Assembly: GCA_020073365.1 (NCBI GenBank)
Contig: JAIQFL010000002.1
Coordinates: 1 to 64,000 of the forward strand
Direction of reading: 5' to 3'
Source: Terriglobia bacterium
GTDB lineage: Bacteria > Acidobacteriota > Terriglobia > Bryobacterales > Bryobacteraceae
Length of the DNA stretch: 64,000 bases
Each line of letters begins with the position of its first letter. The stretch's first letter is position 1. Made by a program: the position numbers and the translations under genes. The notes under the pieces are model-generated. The model saw only the letters and a list, made by a program, of their open reading frames with translations, was not told the origin of the DNA and did no database searches. Below, one piece after another: positions 44,797 to 52,699 of this stretch.

Positions 44797-46587
44797 CTAA
44801 TGCCCCACCACCAGCTCGATTCCGCCGATCACGGTTCGGCCGGGCATGCCCACGCCCAGAATCTCCTGGTACCGCGTGCTGGTCACGTTGGACACCTGGA
44901 GGAACGGATGTACCCGGCCGGGCGTGACGGCGGCGTAGAGGTCCCAAAGCGCATACGGGTCGCGGGCACGGCGGTCCAGGACTCCCACGCGCGAGCGAAC
45001 CACCACATCGCGGCGCAGGCTCGCCTGCCACGCGACCACGCCTGAATGCGTGGGGTAGTTAAAGGTGTATTTCGTGAACCCGACGGGCACGGTATCCTGA
45101 GCGCCGCGCAACCCGGTGTAACGGAGATCGAGGCTCTGCCCGCGCGCGGGCACCAGACGCAGAGACGCCTCCACGCCCGTGAAGTCCAGGTTTTGGATGT
45201 TCAGGGCGCGCCAGACGTCGGTGGGAGAGGAACGGTAGTAATCGATCCCGTCGCGCTCGCGCCGCTTGAAAATGGTCACAGCCCCGCGGACCCGTCCGCC
45301 GGGATTCCAGTCGAGGCCGCCTTCATAGGTCCACGCACGTTCGGGCCGCAGATCGGGGCTGCCCAGGTTGGCGGGATCGTGGTAGTAAAGATCCGTGTAG
45401 CTCGGCACGCGGAAAGCCCGGCTGGCGGAGGCCCGGAACTTCCACCGCTGCGAAAGCCAGAAGCCGCCTGCCACCGTGGGACTGAATTGTCCCGAGAAAC
45501 TGCGGTAGACCTCCTCGCGCGCCGAAAGCGATAGCGAGAAACGCCGCAAGGCGCGGAAGTCGAGGGCGGCATAGGCAGCTCCGCGGCTGCGCGAGTGCTC
45601 GCCGAGATTGTTGCTCAGAATGGATTCGTGTAGGGCCTCGACCCCGTAGGAAACGGTGGTTGCCGTGGAGATCGCCTGTCGCCTGCGGAGGTCCGCTTGC
45701 TCGCTTTCGTCCGAGTGGTGATTGGTGAATACTTCCGGCCGATCGCGAAACAGCACGAACAGGTCGCTGTGGCGCCGGAAGCTGAAGCTCGCGGTGGTGT
45801 CCGCTCCCAGGGCCTGTTGCACACCGGCAAACCACGTCTTGGTATTTTCCCAGGAGTTGAAGTTGCCATAGAACTGGTCGGCGCCGAACGGGTGGTCCAT
45901 GTAGGCCAGGGTGAGGCTAGTCGCGCCGAGGGCGGTCGCCAGGTGCGTGCTGGACGCCAGCTCCAGGCTGCGGTAGTCCCGGTCTGGAATGAACCCCGTG
46001 GAAAAGTCGCGCGAGAAGCTCAGTTGCTCGGAGAGCTTGCCGAATGAGCCGGCGATCGATCCCCGCTGCTGGTTGATCCCGTAGTTTCCCGCCGCGGCCC
46101 GCAGCCGCAACTCCATCCCCGCTGGCGGCTCGGTGATGATGTTGATCACACCGCCGGCGGCGTCCGAGCCGTACATCGTAGAGCCGGACCCGAGCAGCAC
46201 CTCGACGCGCGAAACCGAGTCGAGTGGAACCGGGATATCCATGTTGTGGTGCCCGGACTGCACGTCATTCAGCCGTTGGCCGTTCAGCAGTACCAACGTC
46301 TGGCCGAAGCTGGAGCCGCGAATGGAGAGATCCGTCTGCACCCCGTCTGGGGCGCGCGCTTGCAGGTCGAGCGACGGATCGAGCCGCAGCAGGTCCACGA
46401 GAGTGTTCACCACCAGCGCGTTGTCCCGCGCGGGAAGCACCCGAATGGCGCGATCGATTTCATCCAAGGAGAGAGGTTCGAATGTACCGGTGACTACGAT
46501 AGTCTCGTGATGCGTCTGTGGTTGCGGTGGTTGGGCCAGACCTATAGAAGCTGCCAAGGGGAAAAGAAGAAGTATTTCGGAGCGCAA
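44797..46587 (-). CDS. TonB-dependent outer membrane receptor
   Basis: This 596-residue protein has a signal peptide and a TonB box-like segment (HHETIVVTGTFEPLSLDE). The plug domain carries RIDLEVLLGSGSTMYGS-like motifs (VEVLLGSGSTMYGSDAAGGV near 130) and LSIRGSSFGQTLVLLNGQRL near 88, and the C-terminal barrel ends in VVGH. It is closest in layout to BtuB-like receptors for cobalamin or similar ligands. The start is TTG, only 5 nt after a TATAAT -10 box, so the message may be leaderless. I found no cobalamin or TPP riboswitch consensus upstream. Confidence 0.88.
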   Translation of the reverse strand: MRSEILLLFPLAASIGLAQPPQPQTHHETIVVTGTFEPLSLDEIDRAIRVLPARDNALVVNTLVDLLRLDPSLDLQARAPDGVQTDLSIRGSSFGQTLVLLNGQRLNDVQSGHHNMDIPVPLDSVSRVEVLLGSGSTMYGSDAAGGVINIITEPPAGMELRLRAAAGNYGINQQRGSIAGSFGKLSEQLSFSRDFSTGFIPDRDYRSLELASSTHLATALGATSLTLAYMDHPFGADQFYGNFNSWENTKTWFAGVQQALGADTTASFSFRRHSDLFVLFRDRPEVFTNHHSDESEQADLRRRQAISTATTVSYGVEALHESILSNNLGEHSRSRGAAYAALDFRALRRFSLSLSAREEVYRSFSGQFSPTVAGGFWLSQRWKFRASASRAFRVPSYTDLYYHDPANLGSPDLRPERAWTYEGGLDWNPGGRVRGAVTIFKRRERDGIDYYRSSPTDVWRALNIQNLDFTGVEASLRLVPARGQSLDLRYTGLRGAQDTVPVGFTKYTFNYPTHSGVVAWQASLRRDVVVRSRVGVLDRRARDPYALWDLYAAVTPGRVHPFLQVSNVTSTRYQEILGVGMPGRTVIGGIELVVGH

Positions 46588-46697
46588 ACGCTATTATACA
46601 TCGGACCGTCTGGCGCACTTGTTTACAGCCGGTGGGGCATGATTTGGCTTGCCGTATGCAGTTCGTGTTTTCAGGGCAGAGCATTCGCCGGGTACCC

Positions 46698-46703
46698 TAT
46701 AAT
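46698..46703 (+). promoter_or_regulatory. Putative -10 box of the SRPBCC gene
   Basis: TATAAT lies 51 nt before the ATG at 46755, which itself has AGGAGG about 8 nt upstream, so this would be a leadered transcript. The divergent TonB gene has its own TATAAT on the other strand. Confidence 0.45.
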
Positions 46704-46754
46704 GACAACTAATGAAAACGCATCCCGAAGTATCCCCAAGAGGAGGCGGCGAAC

Positions 46755-47156
46755 ATGAGAAGTTTGATCACACAATCGGTAGTCCTGCCTGCGCCTGCCG
46801 AAAGGCTGTATGCGACATATCTGGATCCGGCGCTGCATGCAGCCGTTACGGGCGCACTCGTGACGGTGAGCGCTGAACCGGGCGCCCCGTTTCGCGCTTT
46901 CGATGGCCAAATCAGCGGCACGATGCTCTCCGCGATCGCGCCCAGGCTGATCGTCCAGTCGTGGCGTTCGACGAATTTCCGGGATGCCGACCCCGATTCG
47001 ACTCTGATTCTTGCCTTTGTCCCGGAAGGCAAGAATGGCCGCATCGATCTGATCCACATCGACGTGCCCGAACAGGACTATCAGGGAGTCACGGAAGGCT
47101 GGGAGAAATACTACTGGGCGCCCTGGAGGCGCTATCTCGCTCAGGGCGCGGGATGA
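46755..47156 (+). CDS. SRPBCC / AHSA1-like domain protein
   Basis: This 133-residue protein has the START-like cavity fold: SLITQSVVLPAPAERLYATY near residue 3, FDGQISGTMLSAIAPRLIVQ near 48, and the C-terminal helix EGWEKYYWAPWRRYLAQ. It resembles the activator of Hsp90 ATPase homologue 1 group, which binds hydrophobic ligands. A good AGGAGG ribosome site precedes the ATG. It is divergent from the TonB receptor gene and may share a regulatory region with it. Confidence 0.8.
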   Translation: MRSLITQSVVLPAPAERLYATYLDPALHAAVTGALVTVSAEPGAPFRAFDGQISGTMLSAIAPRLIVQSWRSTNFRDADPDSTLILAFVPEGKNGRIDLIHIDVPEQDYQGVTEGWEKYYWAPWRRYLAQGAG

Positions 47157-47305
47157 ACCGGTGATCGTCTTCCTGCCAGGTTCTCCAGACCGGCCGTATT
47201 TCAGAGTGCTGCATCTGATATACTTGCATTGAGAACCTGGCGCCCTTCGGTTCCAGGTCCACAAGCCCAATTTTCCACTTCAACCGCAGGTAATAGAGAA
47301 CGCCG

Positions 47306-47674
47306 ATGATTGTTGTAACAGACGACGAACTGAAGAAACTCGAAGAACATTTTGGTCCCGACGTGCGACACATGGGAACTTGGAACTCCGACGGCGTGTT
47401 CGGGTATTCCGCTGTTCCTGTTGCTTTCGTGGAGAAGGCAGCTCAGGCTATTGGCGATCCTGGATTGTTGGAAGCCCTTCACGGACTGAAAAAAAGTTCG
47501 GACCGCAACAAGCGGTTCATCGAGATGCTCCAGGCATTCGGTCCCACGTTCGTTGAAAAAATCGCCGCTACCTATCGAGAATGCGCCACATTTGAGGTAC
47601 GTTTGTGGTCACAGCCGTTCCCGAAAAAAGATCAGACGGCGGTCTTGACGCGGCAACTCCCCCTACAGGCGTAG
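47306..47674 (+). CDS. Hypothetical protein
   Basis: This 122-residue soluble protein reads as helices and short strands (VTDDELKKLEEHFGPDVRHM, then LLEALHGLKKSSDRNKRFIE and LLQAFGPTFVEKIA-like segments). I see no catalytic motif, signal or membrane segment. It stands alone between the SRPBCC gene and a region of short repeats. Codon use is like that of its neighbours, so it is probably a real gene of unknown role. Confidence 0.55.
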   Translation: MIVVTDDELKKLEEHFGPDVRHMGTWNSDGVFGYSAVPVAFVEKAAQAIGDPGLLEALHGLKKSSDRNKRFIEMLQAFGPTFVEKIAATYRECATFEVRLWSQPFPKKDQTAVLTRQLPLQA

Positions 47675-47675
47675 G

Positions 47676-47709
47676 ATTAACGTTATAAATCGCCGCGATT
47701 AGCGTTATA
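47676..47709 (+). repeat. Two 12-bp direct repeats ATTARCGTTATA, 22 bp apart
   Basis: ATTAACGTTATA (47676-47687) and ATTAGCGTTATA (47698-47709) are in direct repeat at a 22-bp step, two turns of B-DNA, which suits a dimeric regulator. They lie just after gene 47306 and 80 bp before the palindromic promoter at 47790. Nothing else is seen in 47710-47789. Confidence 0.45.
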
Positions 47710-47789
47710 CCGCTTCCGTCATGGCGGGCTGACTATAGTGAACTTCGTCATTCCGTGATGAAAACGTGAGGAAAAACTGTCAAATTCCA

Positions 47790-47818
47790 TTGACATGTAC
47801 GGAATTCCGTACTACTCT
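47790..47818 (+). promoter_or_regulatory. Promoter with 16-bp palindrome filling the spacer
   Basis: TTGACA (47790-47795) and TACTCT (47813-47818) are 17 bp apart, and positions 47797-47812 are the perfect palindrome GTACGGAATTCCGTAC. A dimeric regulator bound there would sit between -35 and -10, blocking or remodelling the promoter. A TSS near 47825 would serve the receiver gene at 47980. Confidence 0.6.
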
Positions 47819-47979
47819 TAGTACTTCTAGTACCTGAAACGGTCTTTGACCTCGGACATGAATGCAGCCGAAGTCAAGGGGCTGAAGTAGGAGCCCCCCG
47901 ATGGACCAAACATTGGCGTCTCCCAACAAGAGTGGTCCCGTTGCCAGCCGAAGGCCACACCGAGAAGAGGTGACCCGCC

Positions 47980-48435
47980 ATGAGAAAGCCGCCCGCAACC
48001 GAAACCAGCCCCAACGGTACCTTGACCGTCCTCTCCGTCAGCCCAATCGAAGGGGACCACCAGTCGCTCGAATCTGCCATCGGCCACTCAAGGTGGATGC
48101 TGTTCAAAGCCGACGATCTGCCCTCTGCACTGGCCTTGTTACAACAGCGCGAGGTTGCCGTGGTTCTTTGTGAGCGGGATTTACTGCCGGGAACGTGGAT
48201 CGACGTGCTGGAACAGATCAACGCCCTGCCAAGCGCTCCGTCATTGATCGTCACTTCGAGGCTTGCAGACGAACGCCTTTGGGCTGAAGCTCTGAATCTA
48301 GGCGCTTGGGACGTATTGGCGAAACCCTTTGATCGCAGCGAAGTAATCCGCTGTATGAAATCGGCATGGCACCACCGAAACAACCAGACTCAAATGCCCG
48401 CCAGGGCGGTGCAGATGATGACCGCCGCAAGCTAA
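47980..48435 (+). CDS. Atypical receiver domain protein
   Basis: This 151-residue protein is a single receiver-like domain: LTVLSVSPIEGDHQSLESAI near residue 15, VVLCERDLLPGTWIDVLEQI near 60 where the phospho-acceptor should be, and AWDVLAKPFDRSEVI with the conserved Lys. At the expected Asp position (four before the Pro) there is Arg, with Glu and Asp beside it, so normal phosphorylation is doubtful. This CERDL type is widespread in acidobacteria. It is followed 8 nt later by the small zinc-ribbon gene and probably co-transcribed with it from the promoter at 47790. Confidence 0.72.
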   Translation: MRKPPATETSPNGTLTVLSVSPIEGDHQSLESAIGHSRWMLFKADDLPSALALLQQREVAVVLCERDLLPGTWIDVLEQINALPSAPSLIVTSRLADERLWAEALNLGAWDVLAKPFDRSEVIRCMKSAWHHRNNQTQMPARAVQMMTAAS

Positions 48436-48443
48436 AGACCATC

Positions 48444-48668
48444 ATGATCCACACCATGATGGACTTGCTTTTTGGTTGCCGGCATAAGCACCTTACGCGA
48501 CCGATCACCCCGGTCAGCAAGGCCGTTGCGCAGCGTCAAGGGGCTTATGTCGCCTGTCTCGATTGTGGGAAGCAGTTCAACTACGACGTGACCAAAATGC
48601 GTATGGGGGAGGAGATATCCCGGTCGTCGGCTTCCGGCAGTGATTCCCACTTCCAGACGTCCGCCTAA
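48444..48668 (+). CDS. Small zinc-ribbon protein, unknown function
   Basis: This 74-residue protein starts MIHTMMDLLFGCRHKHLTRP and has a CxxC (CLDCGKQFNYD) that together with CRHKH could bind zinc. Similar proteins with the LLFGCRHxHxTRPxTP signature occur in acidobacteria next to receiver genes, which supports the gene call. The ATG at 48444 starts the conserved part; the frame is open further upstream inside the receiver gene. Function is unknown. Confidence 0.7.
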   Translation: MIHTMMDLLFGCRHKHLTRPITPVSKAVAQRQGAYVACLDCGKQFNYDVTKMRMGEEISRSSASGSDSHFQTSA

Positions 48669-48807
48669 CGGAAACCATACTCACTCCGCCGAAAAGGTTG
48701 AGTTACTTCTTTTTCCCCGGCCGGAAGCCTTTCCATCTGAGGCGGGGCTTGGCGGGCACTCCTTTTATCTTTGTACGCTGATCCACTACACTTGAACAGA
48801 TAAAGCC

Positions 48808-50136
48808 GTGAGCAAGAGCCTGCCGTTGATGCTTCGCCACGCGATGTATAACCTGCGTGGCGGTTTTTTGATCCGCCCGCTCACAATCGCGCTGGTGTTG
48901 GGTTGCGCGGGCGCATTCCTGTCGTGGCTGGAAGAGGACTTTCCGGCCATCAGCGCCTGGGTGCCCACCGTTCTATTCCCCTCGCACGCCGACGCGCAAG
49001 TCGCCCAGGTCATTCTGGCGGGTATCGCCGCCTCCATCATGACGGTGGTGTCCATCGTATTCGCCATCCTGCTGATGACGCTCACCCTGGCGTCGATGCA
49101 GTTCTCCCCGCGCATCATCGTCAGCTTCTCCAGGGACCGCGTGACGCAATGGACGCTCGGCATCTTCCTCGGCACTTTCTCGTACTGCATGGCGGCGCTT
49201 CCGGCGGCGCGCTCGCTCCCTCACCCCTTCGCGCCAGTGGCCACCGTCCTGGGCGCGATGGTGCTGGCGCTGGCCTGTGTCGGTTTGCTGCTCTTCTTCA
49301 TTCACCACATCTCGCAGGCCATCAGTGTCAATCACATCGTCGACAGAATCGCGGAAGAAACGGAAGCCATGATCGATGAGATCATGCCTTCGCCACACCG
49401 CCTGAACCGCCTCAAGCATGCGGAGCCGCTCAGGCCCAACCCGATCGAGATGGCTGTTGCGAGCGATGTTTCCGGCTACATCCGCTTCGTCGACACGCGA
49501 CGCCTGGTCGCCCTTGCGAAGCACTACCACGTCACCATCCGGGTTCTGCGGCGGGTTGGCCACTTTGTTCCGGCGGGAATCCCGCTGCTGATGATCTCAA
49601 AGGGCAACCGGCTGCCCCCCGAAGGAACCGCGGAGCTGCTTGCCGCGTTCGACTTCGGCCCGACCAGAACGTTGCAGCAGGACGTGGAGTTTGGCGTCCT
49701 GCAGATTGTCGATATTGCCTTGAAGGCGATCTCGCCCGCCGTCAACGACCCCACCACCGCCATCAACTGCATCGATCAGTTGAGCCGCATTCTGATCCGC
49801 TTCGCGTCCCGAGAGCCGCCGGAGGACCTGCTCTACGATCCGCCGGGCATCGTTCGCGCCAGCATTGGATGGATCCACTTCGAGCGCCTGCTGGAAGCGG
49901 CTTTTGAGCAGATCCGCATGTATTCGAAGACTGATGTGGCGGTCAGTCTGCGGTTGCTGCGAGCCCTCGTTGACATCGCCGCGTCGACGCCCGATCCGGA
50001 GTTCCGCCGGATACTCGTCGAGTACGGTATGCGGATAGTGGCAGGCTGCGCCGAAAAGCTGGGCGAAGAGGAGCTGAGAAGGTTGCGCGCTCGCCAAGCC
50101 GCGCTGGTGAGCTTCACCACGATCTCCGAGCCGTAG
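48808..50136 (+). CDS. DUF2254 membrane protein
   Basis: This 442-residue protein has hydrophobic segments near residues 22-42, 65-95, 110-130 and 145-165 and a soluble C-terminal half with the family motifs MQFSPRIIVSF near 95 and FGVLQIVDIALKAISPAVND near 295. Its function is unknown; related proteins are predicted membrane transport or stress factors. The start is GTG at 48808, with a -10 box TACACT at 48787-48792. It is the last gene before the kdp operon and has its own promoter. Confidence 0.85.
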   Translation: MSKSLPLMLRHAMYNLRGGFLIRPLTIALVLGCAGAFLSWLEEDFPAISAWVPTVLFPSHADAQVAQVILAGIAASIMTVVSIVFAILLMTLTLASMQFSPRIIVSFSRDRVTQWTLGIFLGTFSYCMAALPAARSLPHPFAPVATVLGAMVLALACVGLLLFFIHHISQAISVNHIVDRIAEETEAMIDEIMPSPHRLNRLKHAEPLRPNPIEMAVASDVSGYIRFVDTRRLVALAKHYHVTIRVLRRVGHFVPAGIPLLMISKGNRLPPEGTAELLAAFDFGPTRTLQQDVEFGVLQIVDIALKAISPAVNDPTTAINCIDQLSRILIRFASREPPEDLLYDPPGIVRASIGWIHFERLLEAAFEQIRMYSKTDVAVSLRLLRALVDIAASTPDPEFRRILVEYGMRIVAGCAEKLGEEELRRLRARQAALVSFTTISEP

Positions 50137-50225
50137 AGCTCTTCGGTAGCCTGCCCGCCAACTTGTGCATGCCTCATTCCCGGTACCCACCCCCGTCCCG
50201 GCCCCCGCCCACCCCTAATCCATTC

Positions 50226-50269
50226 CTGACGCTTTCTTTACGACTTCCTTATGTGTCTGCCCGTACGCT
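50226..50269 (+). promoter_or_regulatory. kdp promoter: hexamers at 11-bp steps, then -10
   Basis: CTGACG (50226-50231), TTTACG (50237-50242) and CTTATG (50248-50253) repeat at exactly 11-bp steps, followed after 10 bp by TACGCT (50264-50269). This is the layout of OmpR/PhoB-class activators, where the operator replaces the -35 box. KdpE is of this class. The Usp-like gene starts 6 nt after the -10, so its message is leaderless. Confidence 0.65.
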
Positions 50270-50275
50270 GGGGGC

Positions 50276-50725
50276 ATGGACGTCCGCGGTGAACTACGCA
50301 TTGATCCCGGAACTCTCGACACGAACGGCGTCGGAGAGGATCTGGAGATTGTTGTGCCCTATACGGAATGGTCCCTGGCTGACGCAGTTCTCAAGCGCGC
50401 AGCCGGGTTGACGGCGGGCTTGAGGGCCAAATTGATGTTGGTCGCCATTCACACCGTGCCATATCCGGCGCAATTGGAGTGCCAGGCTGCCGTTCATGGC
50501 CACCTGGTGCAGCAGCTCGCGGATCTCGCCAACCGCTGCCCCCTCTCGGTCGAGGCGCAGGTAGTGCTGTCGCGTAGCCGGGAGGACGGCTTCCGCCACG
50601 TCCTGAGCGCCCGCTCCACGGTGTTGATTGGCACGCGGAAGCGCTGGTGGCGGACGCAGGAAGAAGTGTTGGCGCGTGCATTGGTGCGCGACGGCCACAA
50701 AGTTGTACTCTTGAATATCTCGTAG
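50276..50725 (+). CDS. Usp-like protein heading the kdp operon
   Basis: This 149-residue protein fits the universal stress protein fold: LEIVVPYTEWSLADAVLKRA near residue 22 (nucleotide-binding strand), KLMLVAIHTVPYPAQ near 50, and VEAQVVLSRSREDGFRHVLS then VLIGTRKRWWRTQEEVLARA for the second half. The glycine-rich ATP loop of ATP-binding Usp proteins is not evident. It heads the kdp operon 8 nt before the 27-residue gene. Since the KdpD here lacks its Usp part, this protein may supply it as a separate subunit; that is inference. Confidence 0.68.
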   Translation: MDVRGELRIDPGTLDTNGVGEDLEIVVPYTEWSLADAVLKRAAGLTAGLRAKLMLVAIHTVPYPAQLECQAAVHGHLVQQLADLANRCPLSVEAQVVLSRSREDGFRHVLSARSTVLIGTRKRWWRTQEEVLARALVRDGHKVVLLNIS

Positions 50726-50733
50726 GTGAACCC

Positions 50734-50817
50734 ATGCTGGATCTGATGTTCGTGACGATTACCGTCCTCTTTTTCCTCGCAGGCTGGGCATTCGTGAAGG
50801 GATGCGACCGCCTGTAG
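50734..50817 (+). CDS. 27-residue membrane peptide in kdp operon
   Basis: The ORF from ATG 50734 gives MLDLMFVTITVLFFLAGWAF and then VKGCDRL, a single transmembrane helix with a charged end. Peptides with this VKGCDRL-like end occur next to kdpF in several bacterial kdp operons. It lies 8 nt after the Usp-like gene and 22 nt before kdpF. It may stabilise the Kdp complex as KdpF does. Confidence 0.72.
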   Translation: MLDLMFVTITVLFFLAGWAFVKGCDRL

Positions 50818-50839
50818 AACATCGCCTCGGAGACTACCA

Positions 50840-50923
50840 ATGGAATACTTACTGGCTTTGATCGTTGCGGTGGGAGTGGGCGTGTACCTGTTCTACGCGC
50901 TGCTTCGTCCCGAGCGTTTTTGA
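50840..50923 (+). CDS. kdpF: K(+)-transporting ATPase subunit F
   Basis: This 27-residue single-helix peptide reads MEYLLALIVAVGVGVYLFYA and then LLRPERF, the standard KdpF length and ending. KdpF stabilises the KdpABC complex in the membrane and associates with KdpA. It is placed directly before kdpA, whose ribosome site AGAGGA overlaps its end. Confidence 0.85.
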   Translation: MEYLLALIVAVGVGVYLFYALLRPERF

Positions 50924-50932
50924 GAGGAACTC

Positions 50933-52696
50933 ATGACCGGGAATGGAATTCTACAAATCGCGTTGTACTTTCTGGTTTTACTGGCGCTGACGAAACCGCT
51001 GGGCGCCTACATGGCGAAGGTTTTCACTGGCGAGCGCACCTGGATGCACCGTGTGCTTCGGCCCGTCGAAACCCTGATCTACAAAGTCTGCGGCATTGAT
51101 GAGAACGGCGAGCAGCACTGGACGCGTTACGCCGGCAGCGTGTTGGTCTTCAGCGTGGTCGGGCTGCTGTTAACGTACCTGGTGCAGCGCATCCAGCGGT
51201 GGCTGCCCCTGAACCCCCAGGGACTGGGAAACGTCGGCCCGGATTCCGCCTTCAACACCGCCGCCAGTTTCACCACCAACACCAACTGGCAGTCCTATAT
51301 CCCCGAAGTGACCATGAGTTACTTCAGCCAGATGATCGGCCTGGTAACGCACAATTTCTGGTCCGCCGCCGCCGGCCTGGCGGTCGCACTGGCGTTCGTG
51401 CGCGGTTTCTCGCGCCATTCGGCCAACACGCTCGGCAGCTTCTGGGTGGACTTCACGCGCGCCAATCTCTACGTGCTGCTGCCTCTATCGGTGGTAGGCG
51501 CCCTCCTGCTGGTCTCGCAGGGCGCGATTCAGAACTTCGATCACTATACTAAGGCCACCACTCTGGAAGGGGCCGTGCAGACGATTCCGCAGGGACCGGC
51601 GGCATCCCAGGAAGCCATCAAGATGCTCGGAATCAACGGAGGCGGATTCACCAACGCGAATTCGGCTCATCCCTACGAGAATCCCACTCCGTTCTCCAAT
51701 TTCCTCCAGATGTTGTATATCTTCATCATTCCGGCGGGGCTGACCTACACGTTCGGCAAGATGGTGAAGGACACGCGCCAGGGGTGGGCGCTCTTCGCCG
51801 CCATGAGCATCCTCTTTCTGGCGGGGGTTTTCGTAGTTTACCCGGCCGAGCAGGCCGGCAACCCCAACCTCACCAAACTTGGGCTGGAGTCCCAAGCCAG
51901 CGCCACCCAGCCGGGCGGCAACATGGAAGGCAAAGAGGTCCGGTTTGGCATTACCAACTCCGCGCTGTTCACCGTGATCACCACCGATGCCAGTTGCGGC
52001 GCGGTGAACAACATGCACGACAGCCTGACGCCCCTGGGAGGGCTGATTCCGCTGATCAATATCGAACTGGGCGAGGTGATCTTCGGAGGCGTGGGATCGG
52101 GGCTCTACGGGATCCTGCTGTTCGCCATCCTGGCCGTCTTCATCGCCGGCCTGATGGTGGGCCGCACGCCGGAGTACCTGGGGAAGAAAATCGAACAGAA
52201 GGAAGTCAAGATGGTGATGCTGGCGGTCATGGTGCTGGCGTTTACCATCCTGGGCTTCTCTGCATGGGGCTCGGTGGCGCACTTCCCCAAGGATAGCTAC
52301 ATCAATCCGCCCGGCCCCTCCTCGGCCAATCTCAATAACAACGGGCCGCATGGGCTGTCCGAGATCCTCTACGCCTACACAAGCGGAGTCGGCAACAACG
52401 GCAGCGCCTTCGCCGGCCTCAACGCCAACACGCCGTTTTTCAATACCACGATCGGGCTGGCCATGTTGTCCGGCAGGTTCCTGATGTTGATTCCGCTGTT
52501 GGCCGCGGCAGGCAGCCTGGCGCGCAAGAAGCTGGTTCCGGTTTCGGCCGGAACGTTTCCCACGCACGGCCCTCTGTTTGTCGCGCTCCTGGTGGGCGTG
52601 ACGGTGATCGTGGGCGCGCTGACTTTCTTTCCCGCGCTTTCGCTCGGGCCGATTGTAGAGCACTTTTTCATGCACCAAGGGAGGCTTTGGAGCTAA
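50933..52696 (+). CDS. kdpA: Potassium-transporting ATPase subunit A
   Basis: KdpA is the channel-like subunit that selects and moves K+ in the KdpFABC high-affinity uptake ATPase. The 587-residue protein has the usual ten helices and selectivity segments: FTTNTNWQSYIPEVTMSYFS near residue 116, GGGFTNANSAHPYENPTPFS near 237, LFTVITTDASCGAVNNMHDS near 345, and GNNGSAFAGLNANTPFFNTT near 480. An AGAGGA site lies 6 nt before the ATG. The order F-A-B-C is standard. Confidence 0.97.
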   Translation: MTGNGILQIALYFLVLLALTKPLGAYMAKVFTGERTWMHRVLRPVETLIYKVCGIDENGEQHWTRYAGSVLVFSVVGLLLTYLVQRIQRWLPLNPQGLGNVGPDSAFNTAASFTTNTNWQSYIPEVTMSYFSQMIGLVTHNFWSAAAGLAVALAFVRGFSRHSANTLGSFWVDFTRANLYVLLPLSVVGALLLVSQGAIQNFDHYTKATTLEGAVQTIPQGPAASQEAIKMLGINGGGFTNANSAHPYENPTPFSNFLQMLYIFIIPAGLTYTFGKMVKDTRQGWALFAAMSILFLAGVFVVYPAEQAGNPNLTKLGLESQASATQPGGNMEGKEVRFGITNSALFTVITTDASCGAVNNMHDSLTPLGGLIPLINIELGEVIFGGVGSGLYGILLFAILAVFIAGLMVGRTPEYLGKKIEQKEVKMVMLAVMVLAFTILGFSAWGSVAHFPKDSYINPPGPSSANLNNNGPHGLSEILYAYTSGVGNNGSAFAGLNANTPFFNTTIGLAMLSGRFLMLIPLLAAAGSLARKKLVPVSAGTFPTHGPLFVALLVGVTVIVGALTFFPALSLGPIVEHFFMHQGRLWS

Positions 52697-52699
52697 CGT

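Noticed and set aside
46588-46754. Possible cobalamin or TPP riboswitch before the TonB receptor gene
   Set aside because: No box matching the known consensus was found, and the -10 box lies almost on the start codon, leaving no leader.
46712-46873. ORF from ATG 46712, 8 nt after the TATAAT box
   Set aside because: It is out of frame with the SRPBCC gene, which has AGGAGG and family motifs; the short ORF has no similarity.
48703-48786. 27-residue basic ORF on the minus strand (GTG start, ending FRPGKKK)
   Set aside because: Basic composition is suggestive, but the start has no ribosome site and overlaps the -10 box of the DUF2254 gene; no conservation evidence.
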